This document shows, one piece after another, positions 1 through 6,912 of a DNA stretch of 48,471 nt; the first letter of the stretch is position 1, and each line of letters starts with the position of its first letter. Under the pieces are notes generated by a model. It worked only from the letters and a program-made list of their open reading frames with translations, searched no databases and was not told where the DNA came from. The stretch comes from Chthonomonas sp. UBA6659 (GTDB lineage: Bacteria; Armatimonadota; Fimbriimonadia; Fimbriimonadales; Fimbriimonadaceae). The position numbers were made by a program, and so were the translations under genes. The stretch lies in the NCBI GenBank assembly GCA_002455425.1, contig DKKT01000036.1, positions 1-48,471 of the forward strand, written 5' to 3'.

Positions 1-1
1 G

Positions 2-70
2 GTGAGGTGGTCTCCCAAGACCGACACGAGGCTCGTGCAGATCGCACGGAATCCGGCCGCAGGCGGGTAA
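2..70 (+). CDS. Possible 3' end of an upstream gene (partial)
   Basis: An open frame enters from the left edge and stops at TAA 68-70, nine bases before the start of the next gene. Its last residues read NPAAGG. Only about 22 codons are visible, so no family can be named. The close spacing to the lipoprotein gene at 80 would fit an operon. The frame could equally be open by chance in this GC-rich DNA. Confidence 0.3.
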   Translation: MRWSPKTDTRLVQIARNPAAGG

Positions 71-79
71 ACCGCGAAG

Positions 80-571
80 ATGATGCGCCAAGGATGGGTC
101 AAGTTCGTGCTCGCGACCGTGATCGCCGCCGGTTTGGCCGGGTGCGGTGGCACAGGAATCAACTTCATCGACAACTTCCAACGCGTGGTGGTCGAGCCGG
201 CGGGGCGGCAGTTCAGTGCCTTCGCGAGTCGCATTCGGGTGGACGTGCCCCCCGGGACTTTCTCCAGGTCCGTGACCTTTCTGATATCCCAAGCGCTCGG
301 CCTCCCGACTCTCGCCCGCATCCTCCTCGAAAGTGCGTTCGACCTCCGCGTCGAAGGGGCGTTCGCCGAGGGCCGGATCACACTGCGCCTTCGCTACAAC
401 CTCCGCGACCTCCCCTCCGGGATCGAGGAGGCGAGCCTGCGGCTCTTTCGGTGGGTGGATGGCGAACTGCGCGAGGTCGTCGGGAGCCGGGTTCTGCCCG
501 ACTCGGGCTATGTCGAAGGCGAGGTCGAAGACCCGAACGGGACGTTCGTGGTCGCCGCCGCCGAGCGGTGA
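80..571 (+). CDS. Predicted lipoprotein of unknown function
   Basis: The protein has 163 residues. It begins with a short basic segment and a hydrophobic stretch ending in the lipobox LAGC, with the acylated cysteine at residue 22, so it should be a lipid-anchored envelope protein. The rest looks beta-rich, with alternating charged and hydrophobic residues such as RITLRLRYNLRDLP and LRLFRWVDGELREV. This resembles surface proteins that carry a repeated Ig-like or beta-sandwich unit, but I do not recognise a family. The start could be the ATG at 80 or the adjacent ATG at 83. The gene is followed by a poly-G tract, so it is probably a separate transcription unit from the pseudopilin operon. Confidence 0.7.
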   Translation: MMRQGWVKFVLATVIAAGLAGCGGTGINFIDNFQRVVVEPAGRQFSAFASRIRVDVPPGTFSRSVTFLISQALGLPTLARILLESAFDLRVEGAFAEGRITLRLRYNLRDLPSGIEEASLRLFRWVDGELREVVGSRVLPDSGYVEGEVEDPNGTFVVAAAER

Positions 572-598
572 AGAAAGCCAGTAATAATGCTAGGTCGA

Positions 599-610
599 GG
601 GGGGGGGGGG
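599..610 (+). repeat. 12-G homopolymer tract
   Basis: Twelve consecutive G residues lie between the lipoprotein stop (571) and the ATG at 631. A possible -10-like element (GATACT, about 622-627) lies just downstream, which would put the tract in the spacer or -35 region. Homopolymers of this length are prone to slipped-strand changes, so this is a candidate for length-dependent control of the genes that follow. Confidence 0.9.
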
Positions 611-630
611 TATTCACGTAGGATACTGCT

Positions 631-870
631 ATGAAGAACACAGGGAGCTTGCGAGTGTGCGCGATTGCATCGCTGATTGCGGGCTCTCTGTGGATCGTCA
701 ATCTCGTGAACGCTTACGAGACGTCGATTGATCGAGACGTGGAAATCTTCCAGGGGAGGAAGAACACATGGTCGTCCAATGCTCAAGGGTGCGGCTGCGA
801 CTTCGCCGCGGCCTCACCTTCACCGAAGTCCTCACCGTGGTGGCGGTTCTGGCCATCGTCTCCGCGATAG
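631..870 (+). CDS. Small signal-peptide ORF overlapping the pseudopilin gene (doubtful)
   Basis: This is a 79-codon frame with an AGGA ribosome-site-like sequence eight bases before its ATG. Its first 28 residues look like a signal peptide (basic start, hydrophobic core ASLIAGSLWIVNLV, then NA). It runs about 100 bases into the pseudopilin gene in another frame, and its C-terminal part there looks like a shadow translation. It may be a real short secreted peptide, a gene truncated by a frameshift, or chance. Overlaps of this size are not seen elsewhere in the window, where 1-30 bp is usual. Confidence 0.28.
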   Translation: MKNTGSLRVCAIASLIAGSLWIVNLVNAYETSIDRDVEIFQGRKNTWSSNAQGCGCDFAAASPSPKSSPWWRFWPSSPR

Positions 871-1403
871 CCTATCCCGTTTACACTCGAGCGAAAGCCA
901 AGTCGTACGAAACCTCTTGTGCGGCCCGACTGAAACAACATTACCAGGCGCTACAAATGTACGCCGCCGACTACCCGGGATACCAGGCCGTGCATCGGAA
1001 CGTCGACATTCCGAATGAACCCATGCGAGATCCGCGCAAGCTGCATGGATACCTGCCGAGAGAGCTATTCTACTGTCCGGAAACTCCTGATTGTGCACGC
1101 ACGCGGCTCCTGACAAGCTACATCCGAACCGCAGCGCTCCACGTCGACGAACCGGGAGCCCCGTCGCTGGACTATCAATTGGATAAGCGGTTCGCCGACC
1201 CAAACTCGGGATACCCGATCATTCACTGCCTCGTTCACGATGAACTCCACTACTTCCCGGCCGAGCGCGAACTTGCAGAGGCCCTCAACCCACCCTTTGT
1301 CATCCGCTTGAAGGCAGATGGCAGTGTTGCGAGTGGTCGGTACGCGATCACCCGAGGACATGACATTGCCCACGCGTGCGCGCTCCCAAGGAGACAACGA
1401 TGA
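768..1403 (+). CDS. Type II/IV pseudopilin-like protein
   Basis: The protein has 211 residues. Residues 13-35 form a class III prepilin signal: RRG, then the mature start LTFTEV with the conserved glutamate at position +5, followed by a hydrophobic helix through AIAYP. It should be cleaved after Gly15 by a prepilin peptidase and assembled by a type II secretion or type IV pilus-like system. The globular part (residues 40-211) keeps the CAARLKQHYQALQMYAADYP segment typical of pseudopilins and has several cysteines and histidines. GGGAGG lies nine bases before the ATG. The stop overlaps the next start (ATGA at 1400-1403), so the downstream cysteine-rich protein is probably co-translated. No assembly ATPase is nearby. 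Confidence 0.85.
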   Translation: MVVQCSRVRLRLRRGLTFTEVLTVVAVLAIVSAIAYPVYTRAKAKSYETSCAARLKQHYQALQMYAADYPGYQAVHRNVDIPNEPMRDPRKLHGYLPRELFYCPETPDCARTRLLTSYIRTAALHVDEPGAPSLDYQLDKRFADPNSGYPIIHCLVHDELHYFPAERELAEALNPPFVIRLKADGSVASGRYAITRGHDIAHACALPRRQR

Positions 1404-1696
1404 AACTTCTGATGTTATCGCTCGTGCTGATGCTGAGCGGGTTCGCTTACGCTCCTCCGACTTGTCCGGACAGCACCGAGTACGACTGCTTGCTATGCAC
1501 GAAAGTTCCGCTCACGGGATGGTACACGTGTTGCATGACGCCGGCACCGGGTTGGTGTTGCCCTTGCGAATGCCGGAACATCGAGTGCGTTTGGGGGTGG
1601 GTGGATTGTCCCATCTTTGGAGACGGAGTGAAGCGGCACAACTATTGGCCTGCCGAGTACAAAGTCTGCTCGCAGCCGTCGGGCGAATGTCGATAA
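1400..1696 (+). CDS. Small secreted cysteine-rich protein
   Basis: The protein has 98 residues, with a clean signal peptide (MKLLMLSLVLMLSGFAYA). The mature part of about 80 residues contains 13 cysteines, including CC pairs and a CCPCECRNIEC cluster, plus several Trp and Pro. I do not recognise the family. The pattern suggests a disulfide-rich exported domain or a metal-binding protein. AAGGAG lies seven bases upstream, and the start overlaps the pseudopilin stop. Its 3' end overlaps the next gene by 10 bp. The odd number of cysteines leaves one free or suggests an intermolecular bond. Confidence 0.75.
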   Translation: MKLLMLSLVLMLSGFAYAPPTCPDSTEYDCLLCTKVPLTGWYTCCMTPAPGWCCPCECRNIECVWGWVDCPIFGDGVKRHNYWPAEYKVCSQPSGECR

Positions 1697-2337
1697 CGAA
1701 GCCGGCCACAAATCACAAGCGATCACGCCCACTCCTTTGGGTCAGCTTGGTCTTGTGCCTCATGGCGACGGCTTTGCTCATTAAGGTCTATCGCGAGCAC
1801 CTTGCCAAGGACCCGGTCCGGGTCGAACGTGAGGCGATCGCCGCGATCAGGGCCCAAGACTGGGGCACTCTCTACGACTTGGCTCCGCGCCAGCTCTGGG
1901 CCGATGAGGGGCTGAGTCGGGAGCAGATCGTGACGCTGTTCGAGTGCGTTGCTTCCAAGGCGCCACAAGGAGCCTTGAAGGGGATGCGCACGGAGCCGAT
2001 CACAGGCGGAGCGGTGAACAAAGAGAAGGGAGTCGATGCTGTTTGGATCGTGTTCCCGGAAGCCCCGAAAAGAGTAGATGGTCTCGTCGCAGGCGACGTG
2101 ATCCACGCCTACCGCACACGCGATGGATGGCGAACCGACCTGGGTAACTTGCCGACCGTGATCGCAAGCTGGAGCTCTCCCGAGGCAAAAGGAGGTTGGG
2201 CGACCTTTGCCGCATGCATGGACCGTGCAGGTATTCGCGCCTATCCGGTCCGGTCGAAGAGGTCGATCATCGACCGAGTGAAGCTTGGAGAATATCTGGC
2301 TGGAGGCCGCGAAGTTGGAGAGATCTACTCCCGCTAA
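1687..2337 (+). CDS. Membrane-anchored protein of unknown function
   Basis: The protein has 216 residues: a short basic N-terminus (KPATNHKRSRP), one transmembrane helix at about 17-36, then a soluble domain that would lie outside the membrane. The early part of that domain (VEREAIAAIRAQDWGTLYDLAP) resembles the helical start of NTF2-like or DUF4878-type lumazine-fold domains, but this is weak. It is the last gene of the pseudopilin/cysteine-rich operon, overlapping its neighbour by 10 bp. Its stop codon overlaps the stop of the convergent rodA. Confidence 0.65.
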   Translation: MSITKPATNHKRSRPLLWVSLVLCLMATALLIKVYREHLAKDPVRVEREAIAAIRAQDWGTLYDLAPRQLWADEGLSREQIVTLFECVASKAPQGALKGMRTEPITGGAVNKEKGVDAVWIVFPEAPKRVDGLVAGDVIHAYRTRDGWRTDLGNLPTVIASWSSPEAKGGWATFAACMDRAGIRAYPVRSKRSIIDRVKLGEYLAGGREVGEIYSR

Positions 2338-3464
2338 AGGCTGATCTTCTCGTGCCGGTGCAGGTTGAGCAGCAACCCCACGCACGCCAGACACAGCCAG
2401 AGCGCCGTTCCGCCCGAACTCAGGAATGGCAGCCACAACCCCACGACCGGAAACAGCTGGAGATTCATCCCCAAGTTCACGACCGTATGGAACGCAAGGA
2501 CGCTGAAGACACCCGCCGCCAGCATCCGCGAGTACGGATCGGCCGCCTTGAAGATGATCAGCCAAGCCCGATAGAACAGCAGACTGAACGCCGCGAGCAC
2601 GAGCGTGCAGCCGACGAGGCCGGCCTCCTCCCCGACAACGGTGAAGATGAAGTCGTTGTGCTGCTCGGGGACGTACCGCCCCGCCTTGAGCTCGCCCTGA
2701 CCGAATCCGACTCCGAGGACCCCGCCGACGCCGAACGCGACCGCGGCCCGACTCTGCTGGAAGTCCTTGCCCCGTTCGTCATGCACGAAGATCGCCGTGA
2801 CACGATCCCATTGGTACCCCTTCAGCACGCGCGGCATCACCGTGAAGACGAGGCCCCCGAGCACCACCAGGCTCGCGAACGCCGCAAACAGAAACCGCCA
2901 CGGGACCCCGGCGCAAATCGAAATCCCCAGCCACGCGACCAGCAAGACGATCGTCGCCCCGAGGTGAGGTTGCTTGTAGACGAGGATCAGGAGGGGGAGG
3001 GTGTGCAGGAACCCGAGCACGAACGTCGAGAACCGCTTGATGTCCCCGAGCCGCGCCGCATAGAACGAGCTCAGGGTCAGTACAAGCAACAGCTTCGCCG
3101 CTTCGCTGGGCTGAAACTGGAAGAAACCGAAGTCGATCCAACGCGCCGCTCCCTTTGCCGACGAACCGGCGAAGAGCACCGCCGCCAGCAACAGCAGGTT
3201 CACGAAGTACAACAGCCCGGAGACTTTTCGCCAGAATCCCGGCTCGACTTGGTAGAGGATCAGGAACGGCACGATCCCGATCAGAAACATGAGCCCCTGC
3301 TTCTTGACCAGCGAGTAGTTACCGGTCGGAATCCCGATGCTGGCGAGCGACATCATCCCGACCAGCAAGAGCGCGACCACGCTCAGGATCAGCCAACGGT
3401 CCTGCCGCGGCGAGCGGGGCAGGGCCGGTCCGACCAACGAACGGGGATCGGTGGTACCGATCAC
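2334..3464 (-). CDS. rodA: RodA-type SEDS peptidoglycan glycosyltransferase
   Basis: The protein has 376 residues and about ten membrane helices. It should polymerise lipid II into glycan strands together with a class B penicillin-binding protein during side-wall growth. SEDS motifs are clear: ARWIDFGFFQFQPSE near residues 107-121, PEQHNDFIF at 266-274 containing the conserved catalytic-region Asp271, and LPFLSSGGTALW near the C-terminus. The length and the FQFQPSE context favour RodA over FtsW. The start is GTG, four bases after the stop of the upstream lipoprotein gene, so it is the last gene of the envelope operon that starts at 6787. Its stop overlaps that of the convergent gene. Confidence 0.92.
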   Translation of the reverse strand: MIGTTDPRSLVGPALPRSPRQDRWLILSVVALLLVGMMSLASIGIPTGNYSLVKKQGLMFLIGIVPFLILYQVEPGFWRKVSGLLYFVNLLLLAAVLFAGSSAKGAARWIDFGFFQFQPSEAAKLLLVLTLSSFYAARLGDIKRFSTFVLGFLHTLPLLILVYKQPHLGATIVLLVAWLGISICAGVPWRFLFAAFASLVVLGGLVFTVMPRVLKGYQWDRVTAIFVHDERGKDFQQSRAAVAFGVGGVLGVGFGQGELKAGRYVPEQHNDFIFTVVGEEAGLVGCTLVLAAFSLLFYRAWLIIFKAADPYSRMLAAGVFSVLAFHTVVNLGMNLQLFPVVGLWLPFLSSGGTALWLCLACVGLLLNLHRHEKISL

Positions 3465-3468
3465 GCGG

Positions 3469-4104
3469 CTATCCGCCGTCGCCCGAGGGCAATCGCGTCG
3501 ACGTGGATCCGAACTCGCGCTTCACGATGCCCCGGTTCGGCACGAACCAGAACTTCATCTGGCGATCGACGGCCGGCTCGGAATCGATCCGGAGCTGGAC
3601 GTCGATCCGGTACGCGTCGTATCGCCCACCCGGAATGTTGATCGGCTCCCGAGCGGCCCGAATCTGGGCGGCTGCGACATGGGCGACATCGACTTCTTTG
3701 ACTTCGCCATTCCACGTCTGGGGCTCTGAAAGGTCCCGGCCGTAGAAGATCAGCGGAATCGCCGGCAGGTAGGTTGCCCCGCCCCCCTGGACGAGCCGGA
3801 ACGAGCTCTCATCGCCGACATAGCGCTCGATCTCGAGCACTTCACCCTGGCGCTCAAGCACGAACTCGACCGATCCCGGCGACCGTACTTGGCGGATTTC
3901 GATCGGATACTCCGTGCCCGCCAAGATCAGTGAACCCCGCTCGTAAGGCAAAGCGTCAGGGGAGAGCGACTTCTCGGAGCGAATCGCGTCGATCGGCTTC
4001 CCTTCGACGACGACCACGCGTTGCTCGTGTTCACGTCCCAACCACCCGCAGCCGCCCAGGAGGGCTACGACGGTCGTGGCGACGAGAACTCGAACCGGTG
4101 TCAT
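3469..4104 (-). CDS. Predicted lipoprotein in the rodA operon
   Basis: The protein has 211 residues and a lipobox LLGGC with the cysteine at residue 19. The mature part looks beta-rich and ends with a segment (PGGRYDAYRIDVQLRI, then MKFWFVPNRGIVKREFG) very like the C-terminal parts of the two lipoproteins encoded just upstream. All three keep the sequence 'threshold phrase about a processed sugar or lipid probe, then a W-F/W-x-P-G-x-G-x-V/I strand', so they probably share a fold. The function is unknown. It sits nine bases downstream of the second lipoprotein gene and four bases before rodA. Confidence 0.75.
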   Translation of the reverse strand: MTPVRVLVATTVVALLGGCGWLGREHEQRVVVVEGKPIDAIRSEKSLSPDALPYERGSLILAGTEYPIEIRQVRSPGSVEFVLERQGEVLEIERYVGDESSFRLVQGGGATYLPAIPLIFYGRDLSEPQTWNGEVKEVDVAHVAAAQIRAAREPINIPGGRYDAYRIDVQLRIDSEPAVDRQMKFWFVPNRGIVKREFGSTSTRLPSGDGG

Positions 4105-4113
4105 TCGATCTTT

Positions 4114-4887
4114 CTACTTCTTGACCAGCTCGATCGACACCGTATTTTTCGTCGAAGACGCCTTGTCCACCGTCTCGATCTCCCACTTCACCGCGCCGAG
4201 GTCCTTCACAAACCAGCTTCGTGTCTTCATCGAGTACGGCTTGCCACCGATCGACGCCGGGCCTTCGGAGGTCACGAGCAGCGCCTCGAACGGTCCCGCC
4301 GGCGTGGTGACGCGCTCCAGCCCGACCACGCGGTACTTTTGCTCGCTCGTCATCCCGCCCGAATCACCTTGCTTGAGCTCGTTCTTCGTCGTCCAGGTCT
4401 TGCCTGTCGGAAGAGCCATCGGCATCTCCAGAGACGGCTTACCGATATCGCCGATGGAACTGCTGACCGCATAGATGCCGTCCTTGCGCAGCTCCAATTC
4501 GGTCGAACCCATCTGCGCGAGGTCCCCGCCGCGCTCGACCGAGAACTTCGCGACGTCTCCTTGAAGTCCCTTGAACGTGATGGTCTGGGTCCCGGTCTGA
4601 GACGTCCCGCCCGCCGTCATCCGATACTCCATCGAGCGACCCTCACTCAATCCGTAGTAGCCGAACGCGTCGCCCTTGAGATCGGCCGGAAGCGTCGCGA
4701 TCCACTGCGTATCGGCCGGTTTGTCTTCTCCCGATCCGCTCGTCGACGGCTCGGGCGTCCCCGTCGTACCCGTCGTACCGGCTGGATCCGTTTTCGCCGA
4801 GTCCGGTGACTTCGAAGTGCAACCGGAGATCGCGCCCAAGAGGGTCGCGAGGGCGACCCCCAGTACCCACAGATGGCGTGTCGTCAT
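4114..4887 (-). CDS. Predicted lipoprotein in the rodA operon
   Basis: The protein has 257 residues: signal peptide with lipobox ISGC (Cys23), a flexible Ser/Thr/Pro/Gly linker at about 24-60, then a domain that starts with FGYYGLSEGRSMEYRM and ends with SWFVKDLGAVKWEIE. The layout 'amount of polar text at full ionic strength followed by a W-F-V-x-x-x-G strand' is shared with its two neighbours and is reminiscent of DUF3108-like periplasmic domains, though I cannot confirm this. The ATG at 4887 overlaps the upstream stop in an ATGA. A longer frame runs upstream to 5598, but it lies over the neighbouring gene and would bury the signal peptide. Confidence 0.78.
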   Translation of the reverse strand: MTTRHLWVLGVALATLLGAISGCTSKSPDSAKTDPAGTTGTTGTPEPSTSGSGEDKPADTQWIATLPADLKGDAFGYYGLSEGRSMEYRMTAGGTSQTGTQTITFKGLQGDVAKFSVERGGDLAQMGSTELELRKDGIYAVSSSIGDIGKPSLEMPMALPTGKTWTTKNELKQGDSGGMTSEQKYRVVGLERVTTPAGPFEALLVTSEGPASIGGKPYSMKTRSWFVKDLGAVKWEIETVDKASSTKNTVSIELVKK

Positions 4888-5618
4888 TTTCCAGGAGTGT
4901 AGCTCTTGAGACGGAACAACTGAACCCCGGTCTGGCCCTGCACCCCGATCTCCTGGCGGAATCGGACGATACCGACGCCCGGCTTCCACCAAGTCGTGCT
5001 CACTGCGCCGCCTTGCTTCTGACCCGTACCCCAAGTCCAGCGCGTCTCGATCGCGACCGCCTGCATCCTCCCCATCGCGGTATCGCACTCCTGAATGCCA
5101 CGCGAGGCGCCCGTCATCGTCGACATCCCTTTCTCGCCTCCGGGAATGCCGCCGTCGCCCTTCCACTCCCAGCGCATCCGTTCCTCGAACGGGAACTTGA
5201 ACGCCAGCTGAGGCGGATTGAACGGGGTCTGTTTGGCACCCGAAGTCAATTGGTAGATCCCGGTTGGATCGACGCGCCAAGTTTGGACCTCGGTCACCTG
5301 CGCTCCCTGAGAGATCTCGATCTTGGCCTTGACCCCGCCTTGGTCGGGAACGACGTCGGTCGCCTTGAACGTGATCTCCGCCTCCGCGCTCCGGGTCTCG
5401 CCGTTCTGAGCCGTCGAGCGAGCCGCCACGGCATAAACCCAAGTCGCGCCGTTCTTCAGCGGAAACAACTCCATCTCGTTGCCAGGCTTGACGGAGATCG
5501 CCTCCGGTGCCTTGACCGGTTTCGGCGTATAGCTGCTGCCACCGCCCCGATTGCATCCGACGAGCGTCAGCGCCGGCAGCAAGGCGCCTCCGATCCAAAC
5601 GAGTGAATTCCTGTTCAA
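4884..5618 (-). CDS. Predicted lipoprotein in the rodA operon
   Basis: The protein has 244 residues and a lipobox LVGC with the cysteine at residue 22. The mature domain opens with LFPLKNGATWVYAV, a pattern seen in extracytoplasmic domains that follow 'PL..G..W.Y', and ends with WWKPGVGIVRFRQE. It is homologous in layout to the two following lipoproteins. The start is TTG, supported by a good GGAGG ten bases upstream and by a TTGA overlap with the stop of the membrane protein gene at 5615. The function is unknown; the link to rodA suggests the cell envelope. Confidence 0.8.
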   Translation of the reverse strand: MNRNSLVWIGGALLPALTLVGCNRGGGSSYTPKPVKAPEAISVKPGNEMELFPLKNGATWVYAVAARSTAQNGETRSAEAEITFKATDVVPDQGGVKAKIEISQGAQVTEVQTWRVDPTGIYQLTSGAKQTPFNPPQLAFKFPFEERMRWEWKGDGGIPGGEKGMSTMTGASRGIQECDTAMGRMQAVAIETRWTWGTGQKQGGAVSTTWWKPGVGIVRFRQEIGVQGQTGVQLFRLKSYTPGK

Positions 5619-6787
5619 GTGCGTTTTCCTCCAGAGGTTTTCGAATTCATCTGATCGACCGCATCCCGAACGAGCAGTTCGTCCGGCAGTTGGTTGATCG
5701 TTACTTCACGTTGTGTCAGTTCCTGAGTGATTCTCGGTGCGGCGATCGCGACTCCATCCACCACCAGCAACAATTGGAAGCCCTTCCGGTCGTGACTGTA
5801 CTTCCAAAGCCGGTTTCGACCTTCGTCGCTGACCCGGATCGTCATATCATTGAGCTGCCGACGGTTGGCCGTGTAGCTCCGGTAGTCGGCCGACTCGATC
5901 TGGTCCTCGTTGAGCACCACGATCGCCGAGCGGAGGATCCGCTCCGGTTTCTCCTTGAGTGTCGCGACTCGACCCGCACTGTAACGCGCCCGAAGCGAGC
6001 CGGTCACGTCTTCCGGGCGTCTCTTGCCCTCCCGAATCTCGTTGCCGAGCCGCAGGTAGGCACCCAAGAGCTGCTTGTTGTCGGGGTCGAACTTCTCCTC
6101 CGTCGACTTCGCAACTTCACTCGGCAGGCTCGGTTGATAATCGTCGAGAATCGTGGCGACCTCGGTCTTCGCTCGGTCGCCTTGTGTGACTTCGATCGGT
6201 ACCGGCACTTCGACGACGATTCCGCTCCGTACGGCCGTCGGTGAGATTTTCTCGAGGGGCCGGCCATCGAGTCGGACTCCCAAATCCCGCTCCAAGAGCG
6301 CCTTGAGTTTCCCATCGCCTCCGAGCGCCTTCTCGATGTCGGCGGCCTTCCAGCGAGGGGCTCCTTGGGGAATATCGTCTTCCCGAATCTCATTGATCCG
6401 CATCACGAACGTATCGAGCGCTTCCGACTCGCCGCGTAACGAATTCAGCATCTCGCGCAGCGGGATCTTCTTCGCATTCGTGGTTTCCAGATCGCTCGCG
6501 CCGGTGTCGATCTCAGGGCTGTCGAAGCTGCCGCTGGTCTCCGCCAATTGCGCGATCCCATTCGCGACGACGATCCGATAACCCGAGCCGGGCGTGATCG
6601 CGATCAAGTTGATCTTCCCGGGAGTGAGGTCGGGAAAGCGAAAACCTGCAACACGGTAGTTCGAATACGCCTTCACCCCGAACCACGCCGCCGCCACCAC
6701 CAGCGCGAATCCGATGGCGATCTTGGTCGACGAACGAAGCTTGTAACGCTTTGGGCGGGCTTCGGCGTGAGTCGATGGACTATTCAT
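5615..6787 (-). CDS. Membrane-anchored protein with SecD-P1-like C-terminal region
   Basis: The protein has 390 residues: a basic cytoplasmic N-terminus, one transmembrane helix at about 23-41, then a large external domain. The last 75 residues (from MTIRVSDEGRNRLW at 315 through LLLVVDGVAIAAPRI) resemble the head part of the SecD P1 domain, where a strand reading 'lAivlDG.v.sAP.i' follows a short helix. None of the later SecD membrane helices is present, so this is not SecD itself. It is the first gene of a five-gene run to rodA. It may be an envelope chaperone-like or assembly factor, but this is inference. Confidence 0.7.
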   Translation of the reverse strand: MNSPSTHAEARPKRYKLRSSTKIAIGFALVVAAAWFGVKAYSNYRVAGFRFPDLTPGKINLIAITPGSGYRIVVANGIAQLAETSGSFDSPEIDTGASDLETTNAKKIPLREMLNSLRGESEALDTFVMRINEIREDDIPQGAPRWKAADIEKALGGDGKLKALLERDLGVRLDGRPLEKISPTAVRSGIVVEVPVPIEVTQGDRAKTEVATILDDYQPSLPSEVAKSTEEKFDPDNKQLLGAYLRLGNEIREGKRRPEDVTGSLRARYSAGRVATLKEKPERILRSAIVVLNEDQIESADYRSYTANRRQLNDMTIRVSDEGRNRLWKYSHDRKGFQLLLVVDGVAIAAPRITQELTQREVTINQLPDELLVRDAVDQMNSKTSGGKRT

Positions 6788-6912
6788 GGCGATGCGTGCC
6801 GGCGAGGCCGGCTGTTGCTACGTTCTCCAACGTGTCCGGAGCCAAATTCGTGCCACATCTCCGGCGTCACGAATCGCATGCGTGCGAACCACGTCGATTT
6901 GCCAGGATTGTA

